Shown: in pieces, positions 35,108 through 43,887 of the stretch
Position numbering within the stretch: position 1 is the first letter of the stretch
Layout of the letters: each line of letters opens with the position of its first letter
Assembly (NCBI GenBank): GCA_021800275.1
Contig: JAJYZB010000012.1
Span: 1 to 64,000, forward strand
Direction: 5' to 3'
DNA length: 64,000 bases
Origin: a bacterium
GTDB taxonomy: Bacteria > Vulcanimicrobiota > JABDET01
The notes under the pieces: model-generated
What the model was told of the DNA's origin: nothing
The model's input: the letters and a program-made list of their open reading frames with translations, nothing else
The model's database searches: none
Translations under genes and position numbers: made by a program

Positions 35108-35725
35108 TTAATTATAGTATCGAATAAAGACACAAGTGCTGCTTTGCACTAAATCTCCATTTTGGTCCTGGAGCGATAAACGCATAGTAGCCCATCCTCT
35201 ATTATACCAAAATTCTAAATCCTGAAGGGGCTCTGTTTTACCACCTGTTATTTCCTGAGCGGCAGGGGGTGGGGCATTGACAACTGTTCCAGCATAAATA
35301 TAAATTGTTCCCCCGTCTGGTCCACCAGGACGATAAAATTGAATAGTGGTAAGGTTCTGTCCAAATGGATCCAGAGATAATGTAATGTAATTTCCCTGTA
35401 AGTTCGGCATGGCAGTGAAATTTCCGCTTGAATTCGGTTCATTAGCACTTAAATTATACAGGGGAGGCGGAAATAGGGGAGGTCCATTGATTGGAGATGT
35501 TCCTTGAACAATATAATCTGCTGCTCGAACTCTTGCGCTCAATTGATTCAAAATGACTGCAGCTGTCCTATCAGCATCAGCTTCTCCTTCAGTTTTCGAA
35601 AAAGACTGCTGACTGGTTTGAAAAAGCTCCCCGATAGTTGTTAAAATGATCACAAAAATGGCGCTTGCAATCAGAACTTCGATTAAAGTCGTGCCTTTTG
35701 ATAATTTTTTCGTCAGAGATTTCAT
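35108..35725 (-). CDS. PilW-like minor pseudopilin
   Basis: The prepilin motif is KGTTLIEVLIASAIFVIIL: cleavage after G11 leaves Thr with Glu at +5, the classical type IV pilin rule. The downstream GELFQTSQQSF and the later beta-rich part (LSLDPFGQNLTTIQFYRPGG, then LQDLEFWYNRGWATMRLSL) fit a PilW/GspJ-like minor pilin. The product has 205 residues. The longer upstream frame is a poly-Pro shadow of the repeat in the neighbouring gene, so the ATG at 35725 is the real start. It begins 4 bases after the PilV-like stop. Confidence 0.82.
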   Translation of the reverse strand: MKSLTKKLSKGTTLIEVLIASAIFVIILTTIGELFQTSQQSFSKTEGEADADRTAAVILNQLSARVRAADYIVQGTSPINGPPLFPPPLYNLSANEPNSSGNFTAMPNLQGNYITLSLDPFGQNLTTIQFYRPGGPDGGTIYIYAGTVVNAPPPAAQEITGGKTEPLQDLEFWYNRGWATMRLSLQDQNGDLVQSSTCVFIRYYN

Positions 35726-35729
35726 ATAA

Positions 35730-36464
35730 TCATTTCCCCTCAAAAGTAGAGGTGGAAGTGGTAGAGGTGGAGGTGGTGGAAACGGAGCTGGTGGAGGTGG
35801 TAGAGGTGGAGGTGGTAGAGGTGGAGGTAGTGGAAGTGGTGCTGGTGGAAGTAGTGCTGGTGGAGGAGGTGGAAGTGGAGGAGGTGGAAGTGGTGGAGGT
35901 GGAAGTGGTGGAAGTCGTAGAACTGGTAGGAAAAGTACAGGCAGCGACATTGGGACTTAAGGGATACCATCCTGAGGGCCTGGCAAACCTGGCGACTAAC
36001 GTATAACTTTCTATTTGGGTGCTGGAGGGGAGATTCCAAGCCAGGTGAACAATAAGTTTTTTAGAGGTTGTGGCTTGGCTCAAGGAATTTTCTGATTTTG
36101 GGTAAGCCACAATATAGCTCAGGTTAGGATTAAATGGGGTATTCTGGAAAAAAGCAGCATAGGCATCTGGAGTCGTAACATTGTACAAATACTGAAGATT
36201 GCTGAAAACATCATCTGTGTTTGAAAGGCAGGTGGGGCAGAGTTGATAGGCACATGGGGAAGGGTTGCAGGGGGGGATGTACAGTCTGGATTCTTCCCTA
36301 ATTCTTTCCACAAGAGCTTGGGAGAATAAAGAAGCTTTTAAAGATTCTTTTTGTTGATAAGTGTATTTTGAAGAGGTGAGAAAAACAGGGATGACATAAA
36401 GAAATATCAGCCCTAAAATAAGGACAGAAATCATTAATTCAAGGAAGCTGATCCCCTTTTTCAT
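35730..36464 (-). CDS. PilV-like minor pseudopilin with Ser/Thr-repeat tail
   Basis: The leader MKKGISFLELMISVLILGLI is a short prepilin signal: cleavage after G4 leaves Ile with Glu at +5. The fold continues TSSKYTYQQKESLKASLFSQ as in PilV/GspI-like proteins. Residues 180-240 are a run of Ser and Thr broken by a single Val, before the end FEGK. No other protein in the window has such a tail. It is the first gene of the minus-strand operon, behind a good promoter, but lacks a clear ribosome-binding site. The tail may be an O-glycan acceptor (inference). Confidence 0.8.
   Translation of the reverse strand: MKKGISFLELMISVLILGLIFLYVIPVFLTSSKYTYQQKESLKASLFSQALVERIREESRLYIPPCNPSPCAYQLCPTCLSNTDDVFSNLQYLYNVTTPDAYAAFFQNTPFNPNLSYIVAYPKSENSLSQATTSKKLIVHLAWNLPSSTQIESYTLVARFARPSGWYPLSPNVAACTFPTSSTTSTTSTSTTSTSSTSTSSTSTTSTSTTSTTSTSTTSTSTTSTSSVSTTSTSTTSTSTFEGK
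35745..35927 (-). repeat. Ser/Thr-coding microsatellite-like repeat
   Basis: About 180 bp of imperfect trinucleotide/hexanucleotide repeats encode the Ser/Thr tail on the minus strand. On the + strand it is very G-rich (GGTGGAGGTGGTAG-type units). Slippage in multiples of three would lengthen or shorten the tail without breaking the frame. The other long open frames here (poly-Pro on the minus strand, Val/Glu repeats on the + strand) are shadows. Confidence 0.95.
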
Positions 36465-36490
36465 GACTGGTTATGAATCGGACGTGATTT

Positions 36491-36519
36491 ATTATACCAT
36501 GATTTTTAGTTCATTTCAA
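36491..36519 (-). promoter_or_regulatory. Sigma70-type promoter of the minor-pilin operon
   Basis: On the minus strand TTGAAA (36514-36519) and TATAAT (36491-36496) are separated by 17 bases, and TG precedes the -10 with one base between (TGGTATAAT, extended -10). It lies 27 bases upstream of the PilV-like ATG. This is the best promoter match I found in the window. Confidence 0.75.
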
Positions 36520-36619
36520 CAGGAAGAAGAAAAAACAGGTTGAATTTTTTTTTAATGACCCTGGAAAATCTGCTGCTAGAGGCTTTTTCAGCAAAAGCAT
36601 GTGAAATAATAATTTAAAA

Positions 36620-38752
36620 ATGATAAATTTGCGAACTGATACCCTGTTGTGGAATCAATACAAAATCGTGGATTTGAAATTGGACACCCCTTTCTGCAAA
36701 ATCTACCGCGTTAATGCTTTAATAGGCTCAAAGAGTTTTTTATTGATAGATTATGAGAAAGACTCTTCACCAGAAGCAGTTAAAGAAGAAACTCAATTTT
36801 GGATTTCATCTGTCAATGGGATTTTTCCTGATATTTTCCAGATGAATCATGAGAATGAAGTTTTTTCTTTTATTGTGCCAGATTTTCATGGCATTCCGAT
36901 TCGGAGTTTTATTTCAATGGGCGCTGTTGAGCTTCCCGAAGAAAAAGTTTTTTCTTTGATGCCTGATTTGATTCAGCTTTCAAAAAAAATGTTTCAGGTC
37001 AGTTTTGCTCCAGGCGGTGAGCTTTTGCTGGATAGAATTTCTCTGACCTCTGATCAGCATCTTATTCTCCTTCCTGCCCTCCTTTCCGCAGTTTTCTTGA
37101 AGAAGGGAGAAGAGATTCCTACTTTTGCTAGAGCTGATGGTGAAAGCAGAGAAAATCAGGAAGTGAAATATGTTCAGACCTTTGGAAGAACTCTCTGCTA
37201 TCTTTTAACTCAGGTTTTTCCCAAAGGAGAAAGTCTTCCCGAGAAAGCGGAGGCTAATTTAAAAGAGGATTTAAGAGGATTTCTCCAGGCAGTTCTCCAG
37301 GGTGAGTTTAAGACCTTTGAAAAAATGGAAAGCGCTTTCTCTTTTCTTGTAAAAAAGCGTTCTCAAAAAGCTCTGCAGCCGCAAACCGCGGAACGTGTCT
37401 CAAAGCGTTCCTGGTTTAAAGAGGCTCAAACAAAAGCAGTGGATTTCGCGCTTCCTGTTATATGGGGATTTAAGATTGCTCTGGATGCCGCGGTGGGTTT
37501 TTTCAGGCTTCTTTTTTTTGTGTCATTTCTCGCCAGCTCTTATTATTGGGGACTGATAAAAAAAATAATAAAAGGCTGCAGAAGACTTTTCCAAAAATTT
37601 CGTTCTTTAACGTGGGAGGATATCAGAAAGTTTTCTAAGGGAGAAATCCAAAGAGCTCAGTTCGATCTAAAAAACATTCAATTTTCCATTGCTTTATTGG
37701 CGCCTGTTGATGATGCTGAGCTGCTTCAATTCACTCGCCATCTTGCCACCATGCTTAATGCAGGGGTTTCTTTTGCGCAGTCGCTCAAGATTTTGCATTC
37801 TCAGGCTATTAATTTGCGTTTTAAAAATTCTGTAGCTGATTTATATTACGAAGTTGTTCAGAAAGGGCATTCGCTTTCTACAGCCATGCGGCAGACAAAG
37901 CACATCTTTTCCGAACTTTACATTAACATGGTGGCTGCTGGAGAAGTGACTGGGAAAGTTGGAGAAATACTGCATCAAGTGGCTGACTACCTTGAGAGAA
38001 CTCGACTTTTAAAACAAAAAGTCAAAGCCGCTGTCACTTATCCGATTATTATTTGCATTGTCTGTTTTGCTGTATTCAGCATTTTTGTTTATTATGTCCT
38101 CCCCAATTTAATGGGAGTTTTTAAAGGCATGAATATTCCTTATCCTACGCCCACGAAAATTTTAATTTTTATCGTTAATTTTGCCCATTCCCCCCTTGTT
38201 ATGCTGATCGCCATAATAACAGCCATCATTTTATTTTTTCCATTAAAGTTTTTTTTAACCAGTTTAATTGGAAGAGAAAGAATTGATCAGTACAAAATCA
38301 GGCTTCCTTTATTTGGGGCTGTTTATAAAAAAGTTCTTTTGACCCGGTTCTGCTCAACCCTGGGCGTTTTGGTTCAGTGCGGGATTCCTCTTTTGAATTC
38401 CCTTGAGACAACTGGCAGAGCTTCTGGAAATGAGTTTTTTAATACAATTGTACAGGATATGATTGAAAAAGTCAGAATTGGAGAATCGCTGTCAAATATT
38501 ATACAAGAAAATTTATTTTTTCCACCTCTGGTTTCTTCTATGGTTCAAATTGGAGAAGAATCCGGCAGTCTAGAAGTAACGCTTTTAAAAGCGGCAAATA
38601 TTTATCAGGGAGAGGTTGAACACCTTCTGCAGCAGCTTTTAGCTCTTCTGGAACCTTTGCTGCTGGCTGTTATGGGATTTGTTGTTGGATTTGTCGTGCT
38701 AGCCGTGTTTGAGCCTATTTATTCTATTGTTCAAGGGATACATACCCATTGA
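36620..38752 (+). CDS. GspF/PilC platform protein fused to a degenerate kinase-like domain
   Basis: Residues ~362-488 and ~560-700 are two T2SSF (GspF/PilC) domains: LLQFTRHLATMLNAGVSFAQ, NMVAAGEVTGKVGEILHQVA, then TRFCSTLGVLVQCGIPLLNS and MVQIGEESGSLEVTLLKAAN, with three membrane segments. This is the inner-membrane platform of type IV pili or type II secretion. The extra ~280 N-terminal residues resemble a protein kinase in layout: a start WNQYKIVDLKLDTPFCKIYR, a hinge-like stretch, and a late TFGRTLCYLLTQVFPKGESL like the kinase DVYALG-type helix. The ATP-binding Lys, HRD and DFG are not evident, so it would be a pseudokinase (inference). PilC proteins normally have about 400 residues; this has 710. 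It is divergent from the minor-pilin operon. Confidence 0.85.
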   Translation: MINLRTDTLLWNQYKIVDLKLDTPFCKIYRVNALIGSKSFLLIDYEKDSSPEAVKEETQFWISSVNGIFPDIFQMNHENEVFSFIVPDFHGIPIRSFISMGAVELPEEKVFSLMPDLIQLSKKMFQVSFAPGGELLLDRISLTSDQHLILLPALLSAVFLKKGEEIPTFARADGESRENQEVKYVQTFGRTLCYLLTQVFPKGESLPEKAEANLKEDLRGFLQAVLQGEFKTFEKMESAFSFLVKKRSQKALQPQTAERVSKRSWFKEAQTKAVDFALPVIWGFKIALDAAVGFFRLLFFVSFLASSYYWGLIKKIIKGCRRLFQKFRSLTWEDIRKFSKGEIQRAQFDLKNIQFSIALLAPVDDAELLQFTRHLATMLNAGVSFAQSLKILHSQAINLRFKNSVADLYYEVVQKGHSLSTAMRQTKHIFSELYINMVAAGEVTGKVGEILHQVADYLERTRLLKQKVKAAVTYPIIICIVCFAVFSIFVYYVLPNLMGVFKGMNIPYPTPTKILIFIVNFAHSPLVMLIAIITAIILFFPLKFFLTSLIGRERIDQYKIRLPLFGAVYKKVLLTRFCSTLGVLVQCGIPLLNSLETTGRASGNEFFNTIVQDMIEKVRIGESLSNIIQENLFFPPLVSSMVQIGEESGSLEVTLLKAANIYQGEVEHLLQQLLALLEPLLLAVMGFVVGFVVLAVFEPIYSIVQGIHTH

Positions 38753-38794
38753 GAAAAAGGATAAAACACTTTTGGAAAGAGTTTGCTGACCTTC

Positions 38795-39643
38795 ATGGAT
38801 ATTAAAACAATTGGCGTCATTGGGGCAGGAACCATGGGGCATGGAATTGCCCAGGTTTTTGCCCAGTCTGGTTTTGAAGTTCTTCTGGTAGATAGAACTC
38901 TTGATCTGGCGTTAAAAGGGAAAAATCAGATCCAAAAAAAAATTGATAAATCTGTTGCAAAGGGAACTCTGTCTCAGGAGCAAGTGGACAGTATTTTAAA
39001 TCACATTTCAGTTTTTGAATATTTAGGATCACTTCAACAGGCTCAATTTATCATTGAGGCTGCTTTTGAATCTCTTGGAGTAAAAATGGCTATTTTGCGA
39101 AAATTAGATCAGATTTCTCCGCCTGAGACGATTTTTGCTTCCAATACTTCAACTCTGCCGATCACGAAGTTAGCTGCTTTCACGAATCGAGGGGATCGTT
39201 TTATTGGGATGCATTTTATGAATCCTCCTCCAGTCATGAAGCTGGTTGAGGTGATACGAGGTTTTTTAACCTCTGATGAAACCGTAAAACAAACCCTTTC
39301 TCTCTGTCAGAGGTTAGGAAAAATCCCTGTTGAGGTCAATGATTATCCTGGATTTATATCGAATCGGATTTTAATGCCGATGATCAATGAGGCTATTTTT
39401 GCTTATATGGAAGGGGTAGGAACAAAAGAAGGGATTGACACAGTCATGAAGTTAGGGATGAATCATCCTATGGGCCCTCTCGAATTGGCAGATTTTATCG
39501 GGTTAGATGTTTGCCTTTCTATTTTAGAAATTCTTTTTAAAGAATTGGGCGACCCCAAGTACAGACCCTGTCCTTTGCTGCGCAAAATGGTTCAGGCGGG
39601 GCAGCTTGGAAGGAAAACAAAAAAAGGATTTTACGATTATTAA
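38795..39643 (+). CDS. 3-hydroxyacyl-CoA (3-hydroxybutyryl-CoA) dehydrogenase
   Basis: The enzyme oxidises 3-hydroxyacyl-CoA with NAD(P). The Rossmann motif [20 protein letters not shown] is at the N-terminus; the catalytic His-Glu pair lies in [20 protein letters not shown] (H140, E152), followed by [20 protein letters not shown] and [16 protein letters not shown]. From the ATG at 38795 the product has 282 residues, the usual length for the stand-alone butyrate-type enzyme. A TTG at 38783 with GGAAAGAG is an alternative. No other beta-oxidation gene is near, so the pathway is open. Confidence 0.92.
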   Translation: MDIKTIGVIGAGTMGHGIAQVFAQSGFEVLLVDRTLDLALKGKNQIQKKIDKSVAKGTLSQEQVDSILNHISVFEYLGSLQQAQFIIEAAFESLGVKMAILRKLDQISPPETIFASNTSTLPITKLAAFTNRGDRFIGMHFMNPPPVMKLVEVIRGFLTSDETVKQTLSLCQRLGKIPVEVNDYPGFISNRILMPMINEAIFAYMEGVGTKEGIDTVMKLGMNHPMGPLELADFIGLDVCLSILEILFKELGDPKYRPCPLLRKMVQAGQLGRKTKKGFYDY

Positions 39644-39688
39644 GGGTTGAACTAGCGGGCAGAACGCCTCCTGCTTTCCTCTCACAGC

Positions 39689-39714
39689 AAGAATTGGCCT
39701 GGAGGTCAATTCTT
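39689..39714. terminator. Strong hairpin between convergent genes, no T-run
   Basis: AAGAATTGGCC, loop TGGA, GGTCAATTCTT forms an 11-bp stem with one G-U pair. It sits between the 3' ends of the dehydrogenase and the TolB-like gene and covers the last bases of the latter. Neither side has a T-run, so it could be a bidirectional structural end that protects mRNA, rather than a classical terminator. Confidence 0.4.
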
Positions 39715-40681
39715 ACCCTTGAGCAGATGGAAGGTACCACTGCGGAGCCAGCTCATCTGAATGTCCTGCAGTCAGTTGTTTTAGAATTTTTCCTCTGCGA
39801 TTTATAATGTATAAATGAAAATGATTCCCTTTGAGATTGGCCGAAAAGACGATATCTTTGTTATCAGGTGACCAGGTTGGATCTTGATAACTGACATTTG
39901 TGGTAAAAGTAAGACGATGGACATGGTTTCCATTGGTGTGCATGGTATAAATTTCTGGATTTCCCGCCCGATTTGAAATGAAAACAATTTTTTTCCCATT
40001 GGGCGAAATAGAAGGAGATGAGTTTTTAAAGCGATTATGGGTGATGGGAAGCTCCTGGTTCGTTTTAGGATCCAGGATAATGATTTGGTCTCTGCCATTT
40101 AAATAGGCGGTGCATAACACACTGCCATCAGGCAGAAATTTTGGATTGGAATACCAGTGTTTGGGTTTAACAAAGGGTTTAATTTTTTTTGTCTTAAGGG
40201 TCAAAACTTCCAGCAGTCTAAAAGCTCCTTGTTTTTCTCTAATATAGATAATTCGTTTTCCGCTGGGAGAGAAAGAAGGCATTAAATTATTTCCTGAAGT
40301 TGTGAGCTGCTTGGACTTCCAGGTCAGTAAGTTAAGTAAATACAATTGAGAGCGGTCATGGTTTGCTATTTCGTAAATAGCTTTCTTTCCCGAGGACGAA
40401 ATGGTCAGGTAAAACCCTAAATTTTTTATACGCATCAGGGTTGTTATTTTTTCTGTATTTGGATTGATTCTAGCGAGGGTTTGGTGGTGATGAGAATAAG
40501 AGATAAAAAGTATTTTGCCAGGGTAGGTAATAACCTGGGCGTGATGAGGGTTAAAAATGTTTTCAATTGTTTTATTTTTACTGGTTTGATTCAGATAACT
40601 ATAATAAGCAAGCAGCCCGATGAGCGCGATCATGAACAGGACTGCAAAGAAAAATACGATTTTTCCGACAAGCCGCTCCAT
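39713..40681 (-). CDS. TolB-like beta-propeller protein with membrane anchor
   Basis: The 322-residue product has an N-terminal hydrophobic anchor (IVFFFAVLFMIALIGLLAYY). The rest contains repeated PD40-type blades: PSFSPSGKRIIYIREKQGAF, PSISPNGKKIVFISNRAGNP, PTWSPDNKDIVFSANLKGNH, the pattern of TolB C-terminal propellers. It lacks the TolB N-terminal domain, so it is not tolB itself. Probably a periplasmic sensor or scaffold; role unknown. It is transcribed divergently from the first permease gene. Confidence 0.8.
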   Translation of the reverse strand: MERLVGKIVFFFAVLFMIALIGLLAYYSYLNQTSKNKTIENIFNPHHAQVITYPGKILFISYSHHHQTLARINPNTEKITTLMRIKNLGFYLTISSSGKKAIYEIANHDRSQLYLLNLLTWKSKQLTTSGNNLMPSFSPSGKRIIYIREKQGAFRLLEVLTLKTKKIKPFVKPKHWYSNPKFLPDGSVLCTAYLNGRDQIIILDPKTNQELPITHNRFKNSSPSISPNGKKIVFISNRAGNPEIYTMHTNGNHVHRLTFTTNVSYQDPTWSPDNKDIVFSANLKGNHFHLYIINRRGKILKQLTAGHSDELAPQWYLPSAQG

Positions 40682-40708
40682 TTGAACAGATTAGGTGTTC
40701 ACTTTTAC

Positions 40709-40721
40709 GGAAATAATTTCC
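40709..40721. promoter_or_regulatory. 13-bp palindrome in a divergent intergenic region
   Basis: GGAAATAATTTCC is a perfect inverted repeat around one central base. It lies in the 100-bp space between the divergent TolB-like gene and the first APC permease, a typical place for an operator. No regulator gene is adjacent, so the site is only suggestive. Confidence 0.25.
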
Positions 40722-40780
40722 TTCTGACATCAAGAATAAGTTTAAAGGAAAGTAGTTCTTGTTTGAGAATACAAACGAGA

Positions 40781-42436
40781 ATGGCAGGACTTTTTTCAAC
40801 AAAATCCGTTGATCAATTAATTGCTGATTCTGAATCCCATGTGCATAGCTTAAAGAAAACGCTTTCTGCTTGGGATCTGGTTGCCATGGGAATTGGCGCC
40901 ATTATTGGAACAGGAATTTTTGTTTTAACCGGAGTTGTCGCGATAAGATATGCTGGTTCAGGGCTTATTCTTTCTTTTGTCATCTGTGCAGTGGCTTGTA
41001 TATTTGCAGCTCTATGTTATGCTGAATTCGCTTCTTTGATTCCGATCGCTGGCAGCGCCTACACTTTTTCTTATGCTTCATTAGGAGAATTGATTGCCTG
41101 GATTATAGGGTGGGATTTAATTTTAGAGTATGGGCTTTCAACTGGCGCAGTTGCCAGCGGCTGGTCAGGGTATTTCGTGAAATTTTTAGGTTTTTTTGGG
41201 ATTTCTTGGCCTACAAGATGGGCTTTGTCCCCTTTCAGCACGGTTATGATACACGGACATTTAATGCATGGGATTGTGGATCTGCCCGCTCTTTTGTCCA
41301 CTCTTTTGATCACCTGGCTTTTAATTGTAGGCATTAAAGAAAGCGCGAATGTAAATAATATTATTGTTGCGATAAAAGTAGGTATTTCTATATTTTTTAT
41401 TGGACTTGGTTTATATTTTGTTCATCCTGCATACTGGCATCCTATTGTTCCTAAATTTGTTCCTTCACATTCGGCTCCTCGATCTGCTTTGAACAGAAAA
41501 TCTGCGGCGGAAACACCGACAGCAAGATCTGAAAAGCGCGGGATCAATATCTGGAAAACGGAACTGTGGAAATTGATTGCTGAAGGATTTGGCTATCATA
41601 TTCAGCAGGGATTTGGAGGGTGGGCAGGGATCTTCCTCGGAGCAGCCATCATTTTTTTTGCCTATATTGGATTTGACGCTGTTTCGACCACGAGCGAAGA
41701 GGCTAAAAATCCTCCTCGAGATCTTCCCATTGGAATTATCGGCTCTCTTTTAGTCAGCACTGTTCTTTACATTTTAATGGCTGCTGTTTTTACGGGAATC
41801 GTAAAATGTGATGGAACTTTGAAGTTGTCCAGCTTAGGAATTAATAAAAGGGCTCCATTAGTTTATGCTTTTCAACTGGTTCATAATCCATGGGTCAGCA
41901 AATATGCTGCATTTTTAATTACCATTGGAGCTTTATGCGGAATTACCAGTGTTCTCCTGGTTGAACTGTTGGGGCAGTCCAGAATATTTTTTGCGATGGC
42001 TAGAGATGGGCTTCTTCCTCTCTGGATTTCACAGGTTCATCCAAAATATCGCACTCCATGGATTGGCACACTGGTTACAGGAATAGCCGTAGCTTTAGTG
42101 GCTGGATTTATTCCACTGGGAGATATTGCTGAAATGGCTAACATCGGAACTCTTTTTGCTTTTGTCTTAGTTTCAGGGGGGATTATCTTTTTAAGAAAAT
42201 ATCAACCGGATAAAATAGCCGCTTTTAGGACCCCTTTTGTTCCTTATGTCCCTATTCTATCCATTCTTTTTTGTTTTGTTTTAATGATGAGTCTTCCCGT
42301 GGTCACATGGATTCGGTTTGTAGTGTGGCTGGTGATTGGATTAGCCATTTACTTTTTTTATGGGGTTAAACACAGCACTTTGAGGAATGGAGTTCAGCCT
42401 ACTTCAACTTCTTCTTCAAGTTTCAGCAGTCAATGA
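40781..42436 (+). CDS. APC-family amino acid permease, cationic type
   Basis: The first helix motif WDLVAMGIGAIIGTGIFVLT, then CAVACIFAALCYAEFASLIP and the SAYTFSYASLGELIAWIIGW segment are typical of the YfnA/CAT-type APC transporters. IIFFAYIGFDAVSTTSEEAK, PPRDLPIGIIGSLLVSTVLY also fit. It has about twelve helices. A loop of ~60 residues (near residues 225-285, with Ser/Ala/Arg) is longer than usual. The 551-residue ATG start is chosen because the family begins near this point; the ribosome-binding site is weak. The next permease overlaps by 4 bp. Confidence 0.9.
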   Translation: MAGLFSTKSVDQLIADSESHVHSLKKTLSAWDLVAMGIGAIIGTGIFVLTGVVAIRYAGSGLILSFVICAVACIFAALCYAEFASLIPIAGSAYTFSYASLGELIAWIIGWDLILEYGLSTGAVASGWSGYFVKFLGFFGISWPTRWALSPFSTVMIHGHLMHGIVDLPALLSTLLITWLLIVGIKESANVNNIIVAIKVGISIFFIGLGLYFVHPAYWHPIVPKFVPSHSAPRSALNRKSAAETPTARSEKRGINIWKTELWKLIAEGFGYHIQQGFGGWAGIFLGAAIIFFAYIGFDAVSTTSEEAKNPPRDLPIGIIGSLLVSTVLYILMAAVFTGIVKCDGTLKLSSLGINKRAPLVYAFQLVHNPWVSKYAAFLITIGALCGITSVLLVELLGQSRIFFAMARDGLLPLWISQVHPKYRTPWIGTLVTGIAVALVAGFIPLGDIAEMANIGTLFAFVLVSGGIIFLRKYQPDKIAAFRTPFVPYVPILSILFCFVLMMSLPVVTWIRFVVWLVIGLAIYFFYGVKHSTLRNGVQPTSTSSSSFSSQ

Positions 42437-43845
42437 GTTCTCAAGTTTCGTCTTTACAATCCGAAAAAACTGAATTTAAGAAGGTTTTAAAGCTTTTCGA
42501 TGCTACGACCCTTGTGATGGGCAGCATGATTGGTTCAGGGGTTTTTGTGGTTATTTCCGGAATGATGCAGAAATCTGTTCCCTCAAAAGGGATCTGGGGA
42601 GTTCCTTATCCAGGACTCATGCTTCTGGTCTGGGTGGTCTGCGGGATCATTACTTTGATGGGAGCTTTAACTTACGCAGAACTGGCTGGCTCTATGCCTA
42701 AAGCTGGAGGCCCGTATGTTTTTCTCAGAGAAGCTTTTGGACCATTCCCTGCTTTTTTATATGGTTGGACTTTGTTTTTTGCGATTCAAACCGGCACTAT
42801 TGCCGCTGTAGCCGTTATTTTTGGCAGGGCAGCAGTGGCTTTATTTTCTCATCATGCATTCTCTTCTATATCGGGAGAAGCGTGGTCAACACGTTTTGTG
42901 GCTGTGGGCTGCCTGATTTTTTTAACGTTCTGGAATATTTTTGGAATTCGAATGGGCGCTTTTATCCAGAATCTTTTTACAGTGATAAAAGTTGCTGCTA
43001 TTGCTGTTTTAATTGGGATCGGGTTTTCAAAGCCCGAGGTTTTAGGACAGACTTCATTTATGCCGCATTTCTTTTCAAAAGATTTAGTGATGGGATTCGG
43101 GGCTGCAATGGTTGGAGCATTATGGGCGTATGACGCCTGGTTTAACGTGATGTTTGCGGGAGAAGAAGTGGTGAATGCAAAAAATATTCTTCCCAAAGCT
43201 TTAATTTTGGGAACTGTCCTTGTTATGGTCCTTTACTGTTTAACGAATGCTGTCTATGTACATGTCCTTCCTGTTTCAGTGATTCAAGGACTCCACGCGT
43301 CACACGAAATAACCGGCATTGAAGCCGCTAAAGCGATCATGGGTGGAATAGGGGCTCTTTTCATTACAGCCGCTATTTTATTTTCCACATTTGGCTGCGC
43401 AAACGGAATTCTGCTTTCAGGACCAAGGGCTTATTATGCTATGGCAAAAGACGGGCTTTTTTTTAAACAAGTTTCTAAAATTCATCCGGTTTATAAAACT
43501 CCTGTTATTTCTCTTCTGGTGCAGCTGGTCTGGTCAGTCATTTTAATTCTGCTTCCAGGGGAAACTTATGGGAAATTGTTCACTTATGTTGAATTTGCCA
43601 CTTTTTTATTTTACGCCATTACCACGATTGGGCTTTTTGTTTTGAGGAAAAAATACCCTGATTTAGAAAGGCCGTTTAAAGTTCCAGATATAATTCCTGT
43701 TCTCTATTTTATTTTAGTCGTCGCTTTTTTGGTTAATACTTTTCTGACTCAGACAATGGATTCAGTTTATGGACTGTTGATTATTGCGGTTGGGGCTTTC
43801 GTGTATATAGGCATGAACAGGCGGGGTTTTCAGAGGAAAATTTGA
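42433..43845 (+). CDS. APC-family amino acid permease
   Basis: This second permease (470 residues) opens with VLKLFDATTLVMGSMIGSGV and ITLMGALTYAELAGSMPKAG, then GGPYVFLREAFGPFPAFLYG, all in APC helices 1-3. About twelve hydrophobic segments are present. It resembles the LAT/SteT-type (serine/threonine exchanger-like) branch rather than the first gene's CAT branch. It overlaps its neighbour by 4 bp, so both are co-translated. Substrates cannot be read from sequence. Confidence 0.9.
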   Translation: MSSQVSSLQSEKTEFKKVLKLFDATTLVMGSMIGSGVFVVISGMMQKSVPSKGIWGVPYPGLMLLVWVVCGIITLMGALTYAELAGSMPKAGGPYVFLREAFGPFPAFLYGWTLFFAIQTGTIAAVAVIFGRAAVALFSHHAFSSISGEAWSTRFVAVGCLIFLTFWNIFGIRMGAFIQNLFTVIKVAAIAVLIGIGFSKPEVLGQTSFMPHFFSKDLVMGFGAAMVGALWAYDAWFNVMFAGEEVVNAKNILPKALILGTVLVMVLYCLTNAVYVHVLPVSVIQGLHASHEITGIEAAKAIMGGIGALFITAAILFSTFGCANGILLSGPRAYYAMAKDGLFFKQVSKIHPVYKTPVISLLVQLVWSVILILLPGETYGKLFTYVEFATFLFYAITTIGLFVLRKKYPDLERPFKVPDIIPVLYFILVVAFLVNTFLTQTMDSVYGLLIIAVGAFVYIGMNRRGFQRKI

Positions 43846-43887
43846 ATTTTTTGAGAAAATTTTACCTAGGATAATTGTGAACAAAAA

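Noticed and set aside
35665-36006. + strand Val/Glu repeat frame and minus-strand poly-Pro frame over the Ser/Thr repeat
   Set aside because: They overlap the well supported pseudopilin genes, lack ribosome-binding sites and read as pure repeat shadows.
39713-40681. tolB of the Tol-Pal system
   Set aside because: The propeller repeats match but the TolB N-terminal domain is missing, and no tolA, tolQ, tolR or pal gene lies near.
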